A stretch of 64,000 nt of DNA from Oidiodendron maius Zn (GCA_000827325.1 KN832887.1:901337-965336); one strand, 5' to 3'. Counted from the first letter of the stretch, positions 44,827 through 56,065 are shown. A program made the numbers and translations. Notes: generated by a model from the sequence alone, not told the origin.

Positions 44827-44859
44827 CAAAAGAGACGAAACCGATTTTGCAAGCGACTG
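44827..44859 (-). repeat. right inverted repeat of HET-AAA cassette
   Basis: Reverse complement starts CAGTCGCTTGCAAAATCGG; followed outside by TA. Confidence 0.7.
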
Positions 44860-45311
44860 TACAGTAACCTCTGTAAAAAATAACTATATTAATGATGTAA
44901 TTCCTGTGGCTGCTAATTTGTGAATGCGAAGCGTGTGGCTGGGTTAGGGCGGACCTTGCCGGGAAATTCCGTTTCCCGACATCCTCCGACTGGCAAAATG
45001 TGGCAGCCAGCCCACTTCCGGCTTCCTCCTTTAAGTGCCTTCAAATATTGGAGCCATATTCTTCTGATATGGTACCTTTCCCTAAGTGCTCCGAATTTTA
45101 AAGAGACTCTAATGGTCGTGATTAAGCATGGGGGTACAGCCGAAACGGCGATCAGTGGCGTGATTGAAACGATCGACACCACAACCAACCACAGTTGTTT
45201 TCTTCTTGCTAAGTGGTCTCTGTAGGGAGAAATAGTTAAAGAAAGTAATATTATAAGAACAAATTCATAGACCTGCTAAGAAAAAAGTTGTGATTCGTAA
45301 ACTATGGATTT
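44860..45311. other. right subterminal part of element II
   Basis: A leftward frame at 45188-44913 of 91 codons has no recognised motif. The sequence next to the right repeat vaguely resembles that inside the right repeat of element I. Confidence 0.3.
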
Positions 45312-45354
45312 GTTTCGTTACGGGGTGCGTTTCGGCACGCAGGGACAGACGTTA
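45312..45354 (-). repeat. right terminal inverted repeat of element II
   Basis: Pairs with 39461-39503. Immediately outside lies AAGGGACC; the reverse complement GGTCCCTTAA resembles GGTCCCCTAA outside the left end of element I (20757-20766). Confidence 0.65.
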
Positions 45355-45417
45355 TAATAAGTTAAGGGACCAACTAAATCGCCGCCATACTTAGCTATAT
45401 CGCCACCACCTTTCGAC

Positions 45418-45813
45418 TTGGTGGATGATTATGGTCGCACGCCCCTCTCATGGGCGGCCTATGAAGGGCACGATACTATAGTCAAGCGACTACTCGAAAC
45501 TGGTGAGGTTAAGGCTGACTTAGAGGACAACGATAGTTGGACACCGCTCTCATGGGCAGCTGAGGGAGGGCATGCGGCCATGGTCAAGCTACTACTAGAG
45601 ACAGACAAGGTCGATGCTGACTTTAAGGATGATTATAGTCGGACGCCTCTCTCATGGGCGGCAGAGGAGGGGCATGATACTATAGTCAAGCTGCTACTCG
45701 AAACTGGCAATGTTAAGGCTGACTTTAAAGTTAACATTGGTCAGATGCCGCTCTCAATGGCAGCAAAAGGGAAGCAGAAGGCCGGAGTCAGGCACCTACG
45801 AATCAACCGCTAG
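45418..45813 (+). pseudogene. ankyrin-repeat fragment, probably NLR C-terminus
   Basis: An open stretch encodes four ankyrin units of 34-36 residues with the pattern DxYGRTPLSWAAxEGHDTIVKxLLETGxVxADxxD, as found at the C-terminus of fungal NACHT-ankyrin NLRs. It begins abruptly 63 bp outside the end of element II without a start codon, and the fourth unit degenerates before a stop. No nucleotide-binding domain is present upstream. It is a broken gene piece, perhaps cut by the insertion. Confidence 0.7.
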
Positions 45814-45928
45814 ACGGCTTTCCTATTTTCTTTCCTCCGCGCCCAGATCTTACTGCCAGAATTCCTTACATATCTTATCTTATAATAGAACGTATACTAA
45901 TGTACATTAGCCGTACATTTATTCCGGG

Positions 45929-46338
45929 CTAGAACAAGGCGGGAAGAAATCTATTTTTCAGCATTTCTGGAAACCTCGTTGCCAAGAGTTGCAGGTCGTC
46001 TAAAAACCTAACTAAACTCTTTACACGACCGTTGTTTCCGATAATCTTAATAGCTTCTACATATCGATCCTACCATGAGTCACTCTCTTCCGGTATGACC
46101 TTCTCAAACAACTCCCAAAGTTAAATAGCTTCAATTTGGTAATCTTCTATAGTAGGCGTAAACGCAGCCTATATCGACTCATCCGCCACGTTATTGACGT
46201 ATCTTTCTGTATCTTCAAGAAGTTTCAAGATAAGAGGGAGTTTGACTTTAAGCATCTCAGACGCTATACACACATCGATATTTACTATTCTACTATATAA
46301 GTCATGTCCTATAGCCGCTCCTAAACACCTAAACCCCT
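45929..46338 (-). pseudogene. SesA-like N-terminal domain of a NACHT/STAND NLR, RIP-damaged
   Basis: Leftward reading gives the SesA-type order: a first helix with DVCIASEMLKVKLPLILKLL, ERYVNNVADES, PTIEDYQIEAI, LWELFEKVIPEESDS, RYVEAIKIIGNNGRVKSLV and FLDDLQLLATRF. It is interrupted by at least three stops, all TAG/TAA at places where CAG, CAA or TGG is expected. SesA domains sit at the N-terminus of NACHT and NB-ARC NLRs or work as separate effectors. It lies tail to tail with the ankyrin fragment. Confidence 0.65.
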
Positions 46339-47243
46339 TCTTACTAAGAAATTAGGTTTGTATTGTCGCGTTTGTGCCTAAGTAATATTACTATAACGTT
46401 CGAAGCAGCTCAACCAAGTGACTTGCTTAACTGGACTGCATGCATTAAATCAGATTAGTGGAGGAGTTACATGTTTCGCCTCACGGACCAGGCCGCAAGC
46501 TGGATTGTTCCAGGCCGCGGTGTCGACTAACCAGTTACTAACTAATCTCTATCTAGCATTGACGCCCTGGGAACTGCAGTCTTCCTTGCGATTCCGTTCC
46601 ACAAGCCTAAAATTTTATCCTAGGCCCGAGCGCACTCATACTGTACACTATCACCCCACTTAGGATGTCCTCGGCATCAAGCGAGATGAGTCGGCTTCGA
46701 TGAAAACGCTTCTCGAGTTTCATCTCGCCAGCGGGGTCTCCACCTTCTGTGCTCCTCTTCTTTTAGATTTGGGTCCCACAACATGTGGCGCTGCAACATT
46801 TTCCACCTGTCGGAACAGTCCGTACAAGGTTTATCGAGCCGTTGAGCCTCAAAACACACCGGGGGATGTATCAAGTATACCATAAATTAAGGTAAGTAAA
46901 GCCCTGCTGTCAGGTATACACGCTAAACTTACCAATAGAAATTGTCGCTAAACTCCGTACTTCTATGAGAAAGACTCAAATGAGGGATAGCGTGGTACTT
47001 GACATGGGGGTTTTACTTTCCGACGATAGGGAATATTGCAGGACAGGCGGGAACTCATCTTACGTTTTGTTTGTCAATTTCCTCATGATTCGACCTCATT
47101 TTGTAAAGTTCTCAAAAGCTTTATGGTGCTCTTGAGCTTTTTCTTCTCTTCACTCTCTCCTGACCAGTGTCATTCTTTTCAGACAAACAACTTATCATAG
47201 AAGCTTTGGTCTTCGTTCCATTCATTCCTTGTAAGAATTCAAA
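46339..47243. other. intergenic
   Basis: Short frames without motifs. 47150-47243 is the pyrimidine-rich promoter and leader of the expansin-like gene. Confidence 0.4.
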
Positions 47244-48592
47244 ATGCATTTCACCACTGCGATTGTCGCTTCCACCGTCCTGGCGCTGGCCACTGCTAGC
47301 AGTCTGTCGGGACAGGCAACGTACTATGGTGGCAACCTTGCTGGAGGAGCATGCTCCTTTTCGACCTATACTCTTCCTTCCGGCATCTTTGGTACTGCCT
47401 TGTCGGACTCCAATTGGGACAACTCAGCCAATTGTGGAGCATGCGTGTCAGTCACTGGGCCTTCAGGAAACAGCATCACTGCAATGGTAAGAAGATCTTC
47501 GTCAAGGGGAATCATTTCTAACAGCTTCAGATCGTTGACGAATGCCCAGGGTGCGGTACAAACCACCTTGATCTCTTCCCTGATGCTTTCTCTGCTCTCG
47601 CAAACCCAACTACTGGTATCATAGACGTCACTTGGGAATATGTCGACTGCCCGATCACCACTCCTCTCGAGGTTCATAACAAGGAAGGCGTCTCAGCATA
47701 CTGGTTCAGCATGCAAGCAGTCAATGCTAATCAAGGTGTATCGTCTCTTGAGGTCAGCACTGATGGAGGAAGTACCTGGCAATCGACCACGAGGCAGACC
47801 TACAACTTCTTTGAGAACTCTGCCGGCTTCGGTACAACAACGGTCGATATCAAGGTCACCAGTGACAGCGGGGATGTTGTTATTGTCAACGATGTTAATA
47901 TCAGCAGTGGCGCATCCACCACAGCGTCTAGCAATTTTGGATCGTCTGGATCCAAGGTGACTTCTGCATCAGCTGTTACAACTATTGTGGCCTCGTCCTC
48001 ATCATCTATTGTCGTTGCAGCTTCTACTCCAGTCGCTGAATCAACAACTTCTTCGTCTGCCCAAGTCACTGGTACAGCAAGCGGTGTTTCCCAAGAAGTC
48101 AGCTCCAGCGGCTCAGACGCGACAACAAAGACTACCCTCTCGTCCACGACCACACTTTACAAGACAATCACGGCTCCGAAGTCCACCTCAACGTCCACAA
48201 CTTCCTTGCCTTCCACCTCTTCATCTCTACTGACATCATCTTCAACTTACTCGGTCGTAACCTCCTCTGCGGTTGTAAATTCCTCGACAGCTCTCCCGAG
48301 TGGATACTCTATCAGCGTCATGACGATCTCTACGTGTAAGCCCACAGTCCTGTACAGCGTCATCCCGGTGCCAACTTCGAGCTCGACTGCTACACCAATT
48401 GGCACAGGAGTCGCATCGTACTCTGCAAACTTCACGTGAGTCTCCTTTTGTCTTCTTTTTCTCTCGCTAATCAAGTTTTGCAGGCTTCCCGCAGCAACCT
48501 CAACCCCCACTATCTTCACTGGAGCTGCATCTAGCATGCAGGTTTCATTTCTCCTCGCCGCTTTCACCGGTCTTATTTCTTTCTTGATCTGA
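47244..48592 (+). CDS. GPI-anchored expansin-like protein, 418 aa
   Basis: Exons 47244-47486, 47531-48435, 48484-48592 with GT..AG introns of 44 and 48 bp (branch CTAAC in the first). A signal peptide (MHFTTAIVASTVLALATAS) precedes a double-psi beta-barrel with SGQATYYGGN, CGACVSVTGPSG, IVDECPGCGTNHLDLFPDAF and the catalytic-type aspartate, then a CBM63-like domain (AYWFSMQAVNANQGVSSLEVSTDGG.. to about residue 215). A Ser/Thr-rich stalk of about 170 residues and a C-terminal hydrophobic GPI-signal (SMQVSFLLAAFTGLISFLI) follow. It loosens or binds cell-wall polysaccharides at the cell surface. Intact. Confidence 0.92.
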
Positions 48593-50252
48593 GTTCATGA
48601 CTCGGATTCTTTAGGGGGTGTTTATGGATTGGATTGATCACGGCATACTTGACGTATCTGCTTTAATATGTATATACTTATTTTTATATTCTTGGGTCGG
48701 GATACCTGGGTTCTCCTTGACGGAAGAACTTTCAATGGACAGTTGGGCAGCTGAATGAATGTCAGCTGCTGCATTTATTGCACATTTTATGTTTCGGGAT
48801 CCGTGGCCTGCAGGTTGTATGTGACGTTCTTCTATCGTAGTTGGTTTCGCAGTCATTCTGTTTAAGCTAGGTCACAATGATTCTGCGACGTGCACCAAAT
48901 ACAAATCGTTATACTGAAGCACCTTTAATTGGTCGTACCCTGAGTGGCATTTTTACGTCATAGTGACGAAGGTTATGTTTACTAATTTGATCCTCCCAAC
49001 AATTCAGTCAAAGACTATCATTCCTTCTTACGCTCTCATGGATATATGCTATCGACTCATTCTCCAACTTCACGGTCCTCTTCCCAGTGCACGTATTGTA
49101 CAAATGGCCAGTGCCAAGTAGGATGTCTCATCTACTTCCCCCATATGTAAAATGGAACCCGCTATATTGTTTCATTAGCCACCCTTCACTATACATATAC
49201 AGCAAATATACTGTATCAGCGAAATATAATCGGCGGTCATGCTGAGTGATGTTATCAGCAACCCTGTAGACCAACTGAAAGTGCATCGTTAATGCAATAT
49301 TATATTACATTGCACAAGACTACAATTAGAAAAATATACGTATTTATGGATGTTCAATGGCTCTAAATTAGTGCCCGAGCCCTATACTCGTAATATGATA
49401 AACCTATGTTTGGTGTACGAAGAAAATGCAAAAGGCTGAGAGCAAGTGAGCCAGATGTATAGAAAGGAAAGACGAGCATCTGATGGCATTTCGGGTATTT
49501 GAGCGTTTTATCTCTGGCGTAAAATGGGGATTCAAGACTGGTAAGTGGTGGCGAGAAGTCTCAGCCAGTTCCCTCTTCTTTCCTCCTGAGCTGTTTCCAG
49601 TTCACTAATTCGGTATCATTCTCCTCTTGTAAGATGTAGTATATTATGAAATTATGCTCGTCACTTTGTTTAATGTGCCTTACGGATACTTAATTACGGC
49701 CTACCGAGTATATGATGGTCTGGTGGGATTGACAGAAGGGCAAAAGTCCAAAAGGTATATTCGGGTATATCGTCCATCATATCAAAGAGGATCGTGCAGC
49801 ATCTCAGAAGCTATTGCATGTGCCATATGGACCTGAGTAGCTTCTCCGGACTTCCTCCCGGTACCTTTATTGCTTCTGTCACATATTATTCACTGGCAAT
49901 CTGTTGCCAAGGCCGTAAGGAATCGATCTTGTTGCATATCGCAAAGTATCACCCGGGAGACGAATGTAAATAACACTAGAGAAAACGAAAACTGCCCATA
50001 TTCAATATTTAGACTCTTGCCCTACTTACTCCTCTAGTGGATACACTATCTCCTTGCTTTAGGTTTGTTACATATCGCAGTTCGTGCAACGACCCTTTCT
50101 TCTGATGTCATAAAATACGAAGTGATGTGTGATCCGAGTCGATTTTTGTTGCACAAGGCACTTCTGAATACTTTGCCTTCGATCAGTTTCCCGATATTTT
50201 CCTCTCAAGTCGAAATTTATTCCCAGATACTTAGATTAATAAATCTGACTAC
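48593..50252. other. intergenic, 1.7 kb
   Basis: AT-rich with short frames only; 3' flank of both neighbours. No repeat or RNA gene recognised. Confidence 0.4.
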
Positions 50253-51218
50253 CTATTCAACAACATGATCTAAAACCCATTTAATCTCGTCTACTATTAG
50301 CTGCGGGTCTGTCATCTGAACGTTATGGCCGTTTGTCTCTGTAAATGTGTATCTTCCTACACTTGATAGCTTCAGCTGCTCCTTCTGATGGCCGATATCT
50401 TCCTTTGCCATCCTGTCTATCAACAATCTATACTGTGCTCTCTCTTCTTCGGTACCGTTTCCAACAGCAACGCCAGCCTCATATCGTATCTGGAGATCCA
50501 TTGCATTATTTGCCGCGAGGACACTCACAGGCCTGTTTCCGAGGATTTGATTTTCGCCTTGCTTCTTTGCCATCAGTATTGGCTTGTCTTCCCAGGATGC
50601 CTTTAGTTCGGCAGCCCCGACGACTGATGTTCTAGCGCTATCATCCTGCTTCTGAACAGCAGCCCATTCCTCAGGAGACAGTTTCAAGTCCCGTGTAAGG
50701 GATGAAATAGGGCCGAAATCGACGTCCTTGTGCAAAGCTGGAAGATACGGCTCTGCAGATACTAGTTCCTCACGGACCTTGCTGAACTCAGTAACAGTAT
50801 CAACGAACACGATACCAGCTACATTCTTCTCCTGTAAATGAATGAACTCCCGAGAAGTGAGTCCTCCCCACGAATGAGCCACAATAACGTAAGGAGGAGC
50901 GACCCCAGCGGTTTTGAGGAGAACGTCCAAATCCGCCGCCACAGATGCAGCGCTGATTTCTTCACGCGTTTCAACAGGATCTTCACTCTTGCCTAGGCCA
51001 GAACGATCATACTCAACCCAGCGCGCAAATGGAGAAACGAGGCGTTTGACGAGAACCCATTCATCAATCGTGCTTGTCATACCTTGCATCAAGAGGACTA
51101 TTGGCTGGCCCGGTTTGCGGTCCTGGCCCGAGGCAGATAGATAGAGTTTGTGGCTGCCAATCGAGACCATTGCAGATTTATCACCAGTGTCCCAGTCGAT
51201 GCCAGAGGGTTCAGACAT
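50253..51218 (-). CDS. alpha/beta hydrolase, 321 aa
   Basis: Intronless. The ATG of MSEPSGIDWD is chosen; an in-frame start 28 codons upstream would lack support. The fold is seen as IVLLMQGMTSTIDEW (oxyanion-hole region), WVEYDRSGLGKSED, the nucleophile elbow VIVAHSWGG with S116, and the catalytic histidine H298 in ETNGHNVQM. It is similar in layout to epoxide hydrolase/haloperoxidase-like esterases. No signal peptide, so cytosolic. The substrate is unknown. Intact. Confidence 0.9.
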   Translation of the reverse strand: MSEPSGIDWDTGDKSAMVSIGSHKLYLSASGQDRKPGQPIVLLMQGMTSTIDEWVLVKRLVSPFARWVEYDRSGLGKSEDPVETREEISAASVAADLDVLLKTAGVAPPYVIVAHSWGGLTSREFIHLQEKNVAGIVFVDTVTEFSKVREELVSAEPYLPALHKDVDFGPISSLTRDLKLSPEEWAAVQKQDDSARTSVVGAAELKASWEDKPILMAKKQGENQILGNRPVSVLAANNAMDLQIRYEAGVAVGNGTEEERAQYRLLIDRMAKEDIGHQKEQLKLSSVGRYTFTETNGHNVQMTDPQLIVDEIKWVLDHVVE

Positions 51219-51728
51219 TTTGAAGATGGGCGAGCCAGGCAGGCAAGAATGGCAGATGACAGAACTAGAAATCGGCGCAGGTCTCGCGGGCGCAAGGTCC
51301 AACGTGAGCGGTCAGCTAAACCGAGGCCACCTTTCCACTTTTGGACTACTTACTCCACTGTCAACTCGTCCAGAATCGATTGCCCCTCTCTAATAGGGGA
51401 AGCCTAGTTTAAATACAAGATAAGTCTGTGGGTCTATTAATCTCCGAGCCAAATCAGTGCTTAGTCATGCCCAGGTTGACATCCACGGAGCTTAGATACA
51501 CGCGTCACAGTACATTTTCTCACGCATTCGCATGTACCTTTCCTTCCGAGCCTGTCATATGCACATCGAGTCGACTATATTCGAGAGGAAAGGTTATCTT
51601 TACTCTCTAGCGATTTTCTCCCACACTGGCTATGGGATCGATATTCTGGGCTGCCTGAGATGATTCTTGAGCCTCTGTGTATTGTCACTTACCTGCCATC
51701 TGCTTCCAGTATGACTTACAGCACTAGA
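51219..51728. other. 5' flank of the hydrolase gene
   Basis: Promoter region; no gene recognised. Confidence 0.4.
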
Positions 51729-51896
51729 GGGATTCCCTCAGGATTGGAGGGATCAGAGTCTCAACAACGCAGGTGTGGTTTATGCCGTGGGATTGGCCAC
51801 ACTAGGGCTAGTATTAAGTGCCCAGTTAATATACGCCACGCAAGGGAAGAGCTTAGAGCCGAATCAGCCGCTCAAATCCTTGATTCAGCTAGTTAA
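51729..51896 (+). pseudogene. zinc-knuckle fragment, probably from a DNA transposon
   Basis: The frame contains RRCGLCRGIGHTRASIKCP, a CX2CX4HX5C zinc knuckle, flanked by basic and acidic helices. GHTR-type knuckles of this kind are common at the C-terminus of MULE/hAT-type transposase genes. Nothing else of the gene is visible. Confidence 0.4.
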
Positions 51897-53255
51897 TTCA
51901 TTCCTAGAGCAACCGTTCAGGATATCCTTAACTCAGCTGGCCAGTCTAGCCTCAAATCAGCGCTTCAATCAGTTCTTGATTCAGGTGATCAATTGATCCC
52001 TAAGTCGACTATCCAGTCAATCCTACTATGGGGATATTTCCCTATAATGACTTGACGCCGTTACGCAATATACAAAGTCCAACACTCATCGTTCATGTAA
52101 CGATTGTAACGCCCATTCATGACGCAGTATATATAAAGTTGTCGGCGAGCCCACCTGGGAACGGTATTTGATATTCCGTAGTAGCATATTTCTGTGTCTT
52201 CTGTGTAGATTTGATATATAAGATGATTCCTGATGTTCTTGAATTCGACGGCATCCCGTACTTGTCAGAATCTTTGATATTGGACCCGCGCACGTCTCTA
52301 ACGAGTTGTGTTTCCTTGACTTGTCCTAGCCTTCAGCCAATTAGAGTTATAAGAATAGGTAAAGACATAATTACATAATGGGTCGATATAATATCCAGGA
52401 TGGCGAAGGCGTGACGACCGATTTCGAAATCAGTCGGCAAGGGATAGAGTATATGAAAATGTTGCACAGCTGTTACTTGAGAAAGAGCATGATACCGCTA
52501 ATGGCAATGAATACATGGAGGGTGCAAGACTGCCGGCATCTGATTACCCGAGTCACACTCTTTGCAATATCAAGTCAGAATTCCCGATATCGTCATCACT
52601 GCGGAATCTGTAGGGATGGAGGTGACATTTCAACAATTATAAGGAATGGCTTCCAATTTTACCTCAAACGTAATTCCTAACACAGGTTCACTTTTCTTGG
52701 ATTTCCAGTTGATGGTACAGTCATGGCACAATAATAGTACGAGTTTTCGCACGCCCTAGGTAGCGAGCCCGTTTTCTGCAAATAGACGATCTCTAAACTA
52801 CGAGGACACGTCCGAACAGTCGTGGAAGAGCCTATTTGATGGTTTCTCCCATAGCATTGTTTACATTTATGTGCGTGTGTTATCGGCACCATCGCTTCTC
52901 TCAAGCTTTGACTCTCTAGTGCCGTCGGTGATCTACGGCATCCGCAGTACCCTGAATTGTCTGTTATAGTATTTCTAGTGTAGTATACTATTAAATAGTT
53001 TCACGACTCAGCTAGGATTATAAGCAGATATATCGATGCAAGAGTCTCAATTTGAAAGCACCTCATGGTAGAACTAATTAAAATAGGCGTAGAGTAGAGA
53101 AAAAGTAAAAACCTAGTTCGCCTATATCAAATGGAATTACCACATTCTTAGTTCCATGCACCCAATAACCAGTCCGTCCTGTACTCTTCAACAGCATCCA
53201 CTAACATAGTGAATCGGAAGCATAGCATACCCCTAGTTGACATCAGAGTACATGG
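51897..53255. other. gene-poor, repeat debris
   Basis: 51860-52010 contains repeated GATTCAG/AATCAG words. At about 52455-52610 the plus strand has a coherent but short frame (AQLLLEKEHDTANGNEYMEG) that could be an ankyrin or TE scrap ending in a stop. No gene model possible. Confidence 0.3.
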
Positions 53256-55002
53256 CTAGTATACTGGGAGCTTGAACGCTGGAAAAGTATAGGTCCAGCT
53301 ATCAATAGACTTCTGGTCATCGACACAGTCGAACGTGGAGCTATTACCGTGCCACAGAGGACGTGTTGGCCATTGACAAAGCATCTGAGTCTCGCCTTCG
53401 TAAGTTCCAGAGGAAACAGTGGCGTTGAGGCGAGTGGGCTGCACACCATTCTCCACCCAGTCAATCATGATCTCCATATTATTCTGAGGATATGGGCCGG
53501 GCTGGAGAGAATTAGTCCCACAGTGCGCCGCGCCCGGGATAAGGTAGAACTGGTACCAGTCCTGGAGCGCGCTTATACTATCATCTTGCGAAAGGTTGCC
53601 ATACATGATCGAACGGACTGACTGCCAGTAGTGCACCGATGATGCTGCCGGGATGCTGGGGTCGGATTCGCCATGGAAATGTAGCAACTTTCCTCCGGAA
53701 GATTGGAAAGGTGTAATGTCAGGAAGGCCAGTCTGTAAGCTATCCAGGTACCTCACCATTCCCGTATTCATCTAATCAACCAACGTGTCTCGTGTGACGT
53801 TTTCCAGGTTGGAGAGATTATCAAGGTCCAGCAACTGAATGAACTTGGTAACATACTCTCCACCAGTAGAGGGAATACTGAGTTCCCAGGAACTAGTATT
53901 AGAATTGTACTCGGTAGCGGCGTCTCCAAGCTGAGAAGCAATCTGCCAGGAGAGGTATGCTCGTTGACCGGCAGTTATGAAGACCGTCGTAGATTGCCTG
54001 AGCGACAGCGACTCCTCTAGCCGTGACGGTTCCGTTTTGAGCTGGCTGGGAGCTGCTTGTGCCACCCGGTGCCTGGTGCTTGCTGGGGCCGGGTCCGGAA
54101 GAAGAGCCATCCTCAGCGGCGCAGTAATAACTTTCGCCGATGATAGAGCTCAGGTTGAAGTTGAGCTTGCAAAGGTCTGTTCGAGACACGACACCATCTG
54201 TTCTCCCATCAAGAGAATCGCAAGCAGTAATAGTGGAATTCACAATCTTGGCTAATTCACACGGTGGTGGGTAATAATCCTGAGTGTATTCCACCAGGGA
54301 TGAAAACACGTGGAGAACTTGTTGTTGCGCAAAACGGAAAGCTGGAGCACCCGCAATTACACCGTCGTACTCCTCACCCCATCGCTGGACTTGACTCATT
54401 CCCTCTCGCCCTCCATCAGAGCAACCCTCGAAATAAGTATAAGTCTTAGTGTCGCTAGACAGGCCATAAAATGCGTTCGTAATTGCCTTTCCAACGATAG
54501 TCATCTCGCCCAGGGCCTGGTATGCGAACATGTGGGTAGCGTCCCAGTTAATGGATCCATTCCCATATAGGACTGCATCCTCGTAACTAGTTTCGAAGGC
54601 ATTATAACCTGCATCGGTGGCGCCTCCTACAGCGCCATACTCGAGGCCTCCCGTAGCGTCGCTGGCGAGCGAATAACCTCCTCCGCCAGCGACGTAGAAG
54701 CGATTTTGGAAGCTGGAAGGGCTTGGGAACGCATACTTGAGGACAACCGTATCATTCTTGCCGGTATGTGTATAGCTGATGGTCACATTGCAATAGCTGT
54801 ACGTCCCAGAGCTGCCCATACCAGCAGTTGCATTGTAGACGGAGCTCGCCACCACAGTCGACGGGATCAGGTTAATTCCTAGTAAAGTACCGTTTGCAGG
54901 CACTGCGGCCTGCACATTGGACACTGTGCATACATCGGCTAGAGATGCGGCGTTTGCTGTTGCTGCTAGAGCAGCGACAGCCACAAGCGTATACTGAAGC
55001 AT
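53256..55002 (-). pseudogene. tannase/feruloyl esterase family, recently disabled
   Basis: Near full-length, intronless, from a signal peptide (MLQYTLVAVAALAATANA) to the normal C-terminus SIDSWTYTFPAFKLPVY. It has the nucleophile motif GCSDGG, the aspartate in FHGESDPSIP and the histidine in PGAAHCG, i.e. the CS-D-HC arrangement of tannases, and many N-glycosylation sites. Two lesions break it: a frameshift at about 53971-53980 (between AIYDGLHN and GQRAYLSWQI) and TGG to TAG at 53774-53772 (before MNTGMVRYLDS). The rest is open, so loss is recent, or one lesion is a sequencing error. The enzyme would be secreted and hydrolyse galloyl or feruloyl esters of plant polyphenols. Confidence 0.88.
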
Positions 55003-55449
55003 TGAAGTTGAATGAAGATGGGAAACGATTTGAACATAACAATCACAAATACTAGTCTAAGCCATTGACTCTACACCTTTATATAAAGCGTCACTTGTGT
55101 TATCCAGTACCAGCGGCCATCTCCGCGTTTCCACAGCCTTGGAAACGGACCTTGAGACCAATTGGTGGGTTATTCCGCAACTACACAGTTGTCGTCACCA
55201 AGTTGCTTGCCACAACATCCATTGCACTACAATGTTGACGAGAACGGTGGTTAAAATTAGATGGTCAACAAGAGAAGGTAGCTGAAATGATTTTGAGCGA
55301 GTAGTAGCCACGTAACTAGCGCGAGGCTTGTCTCCGCTGCCACGTAATTGCGGCGGTCAAGTTGATTGGCAAGCTGCACTCGCTTACCGTCCACGCGGCC
55401 CTGTAGCAGTTAGAGTAACGCAACTACTGACCCAGCAAATCTCTTTCGT
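55003..55449. other. 5' flank of the tannase pseudogene
   Basis: TATATAAAG near 55080, on the side facing the tannase start. No further gene. Confidence 0.4.
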
Positions 55450-55905
55450 TCCTCAGCACAGCCAGAAAGCACGCCGTTCGACGCCGAGTCTATCATAGAC
55501 TACTATACCTTGCACGGTATATCACAGACTAAGATCATACTCGCCATGCCCCTCTGTGGCCGCTACTTTAATGGTATTGGAGGCCTTGGTCAAGCCTTTA
55601 GCGGCGCTGGCATCTACAACATGATGGATCTTTCATTACAAGGGGCTACTGTAGTAGTGTATTACTCAATACTGGATCAAGCCATAGTTCTAACGCCGTA
55701 CGAAGAAAGCTTGTAAGCTACGATAAACGTCGATGTGGCGAAACAGAAGGCAGCCTATATCAAGGGTAGACTCGGGAAGTGGAGAGGGACGGGGAAAGTG
55801 GCGAGGGCGATGCAGGAGATAGAAGCATAATTCAGATTGTGCTTAGGGGAGATGATGACCTTGGCCTTGACCGCACTTCAAATCAGCTAATCGTTTGGTT
55901 ACGTA
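55450..55905 (+). pseudogene. GH18 chitinase C-terminal remnant
   Basis: STPFDAESIIDYYTLHG, ILAMPLCGRYF, GIYNMMDL and, after a frame change near 55720, VSYD..VAKQKAAYIKGR, then DRSIIQIV and LDRTSNQL follow the last third of fungal subgroup-C-like GH18 enzymes (MPLYGR, Y-S-Y-D, K-A-x-Y-I motifs). The catalytic DxxDxDxE part is missing upstream and at least one frameshift is present. Confidence 0.7.
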
Positions 55906-56065
55906 ACCTGGCACAGCTCCTCATCGCCATCGAGCCTACTGCTGACAACAAGGCACCGCTCGACCTTGACCCCAATCAGAGGAGCGTCCTATCCAAGTCC
56001 ACCTACAGTAGGGAGTACCCCAGTACCCTAAATAACTCAGCCTTTGCCGTCCCATTGTCGTCCCA

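Larger units (their letters stand above)
39887..44859. mobile_element. nested 4.97-kb cassette: HET and AAA genes between 32-33-bp inverted repeats with flanking TA
   Basis: Left end 39887-39918 begins CAGTCGCTTGCAAAATCGG. The reverse complement of 44827-44859 begins with the same 19 bases and matches nearly to the end (two substitutions and one 1-bp gap by eye). The bases directly outside are TA on both sides, fitting a Tc1/mariner-type TA duplication, and TACAGT is a common start for that superfamily. Exactly two genes lie inside, HET (39938-41032) and AAA ATPase (41786-44388), divergently transcribed; the left repeat is only 19 bp past the HET stop. No transposase. A chance inverted repeat of this length with TA at both ends is unlikely. 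Confidence 0.6.
39461..45354. mobile_element. element II: 5.9-kb segment bounded by 43-bp inverted repeats, HET and AAA genes inside
   Basis: The left end 39461-39503 and the reverse complement of 45312-45354 agree at about 41 of 43 bases by eye (both start TAACGTCT and end GTAACGAAAC). TA dinucleotides stand at both borders. The ends are clear relatives of those of element I but the two pairs match better within a pair than between pairs, which supports true pairing. No transposase is visible. It contains the nested HET-AAA segment 39887-44859. Confidence 0.6.

Noticed and set aside
20769-45354. One single 24.6-kb element running from the left end of element I to the right end of element II (both have GGTCCCyTAA outside).
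   Set aside because: The 43-bp ends match better as pairs 20769/25183 and 39461/45312, so two elements are the simpler reading; the shared outer word is only about 10 bp.
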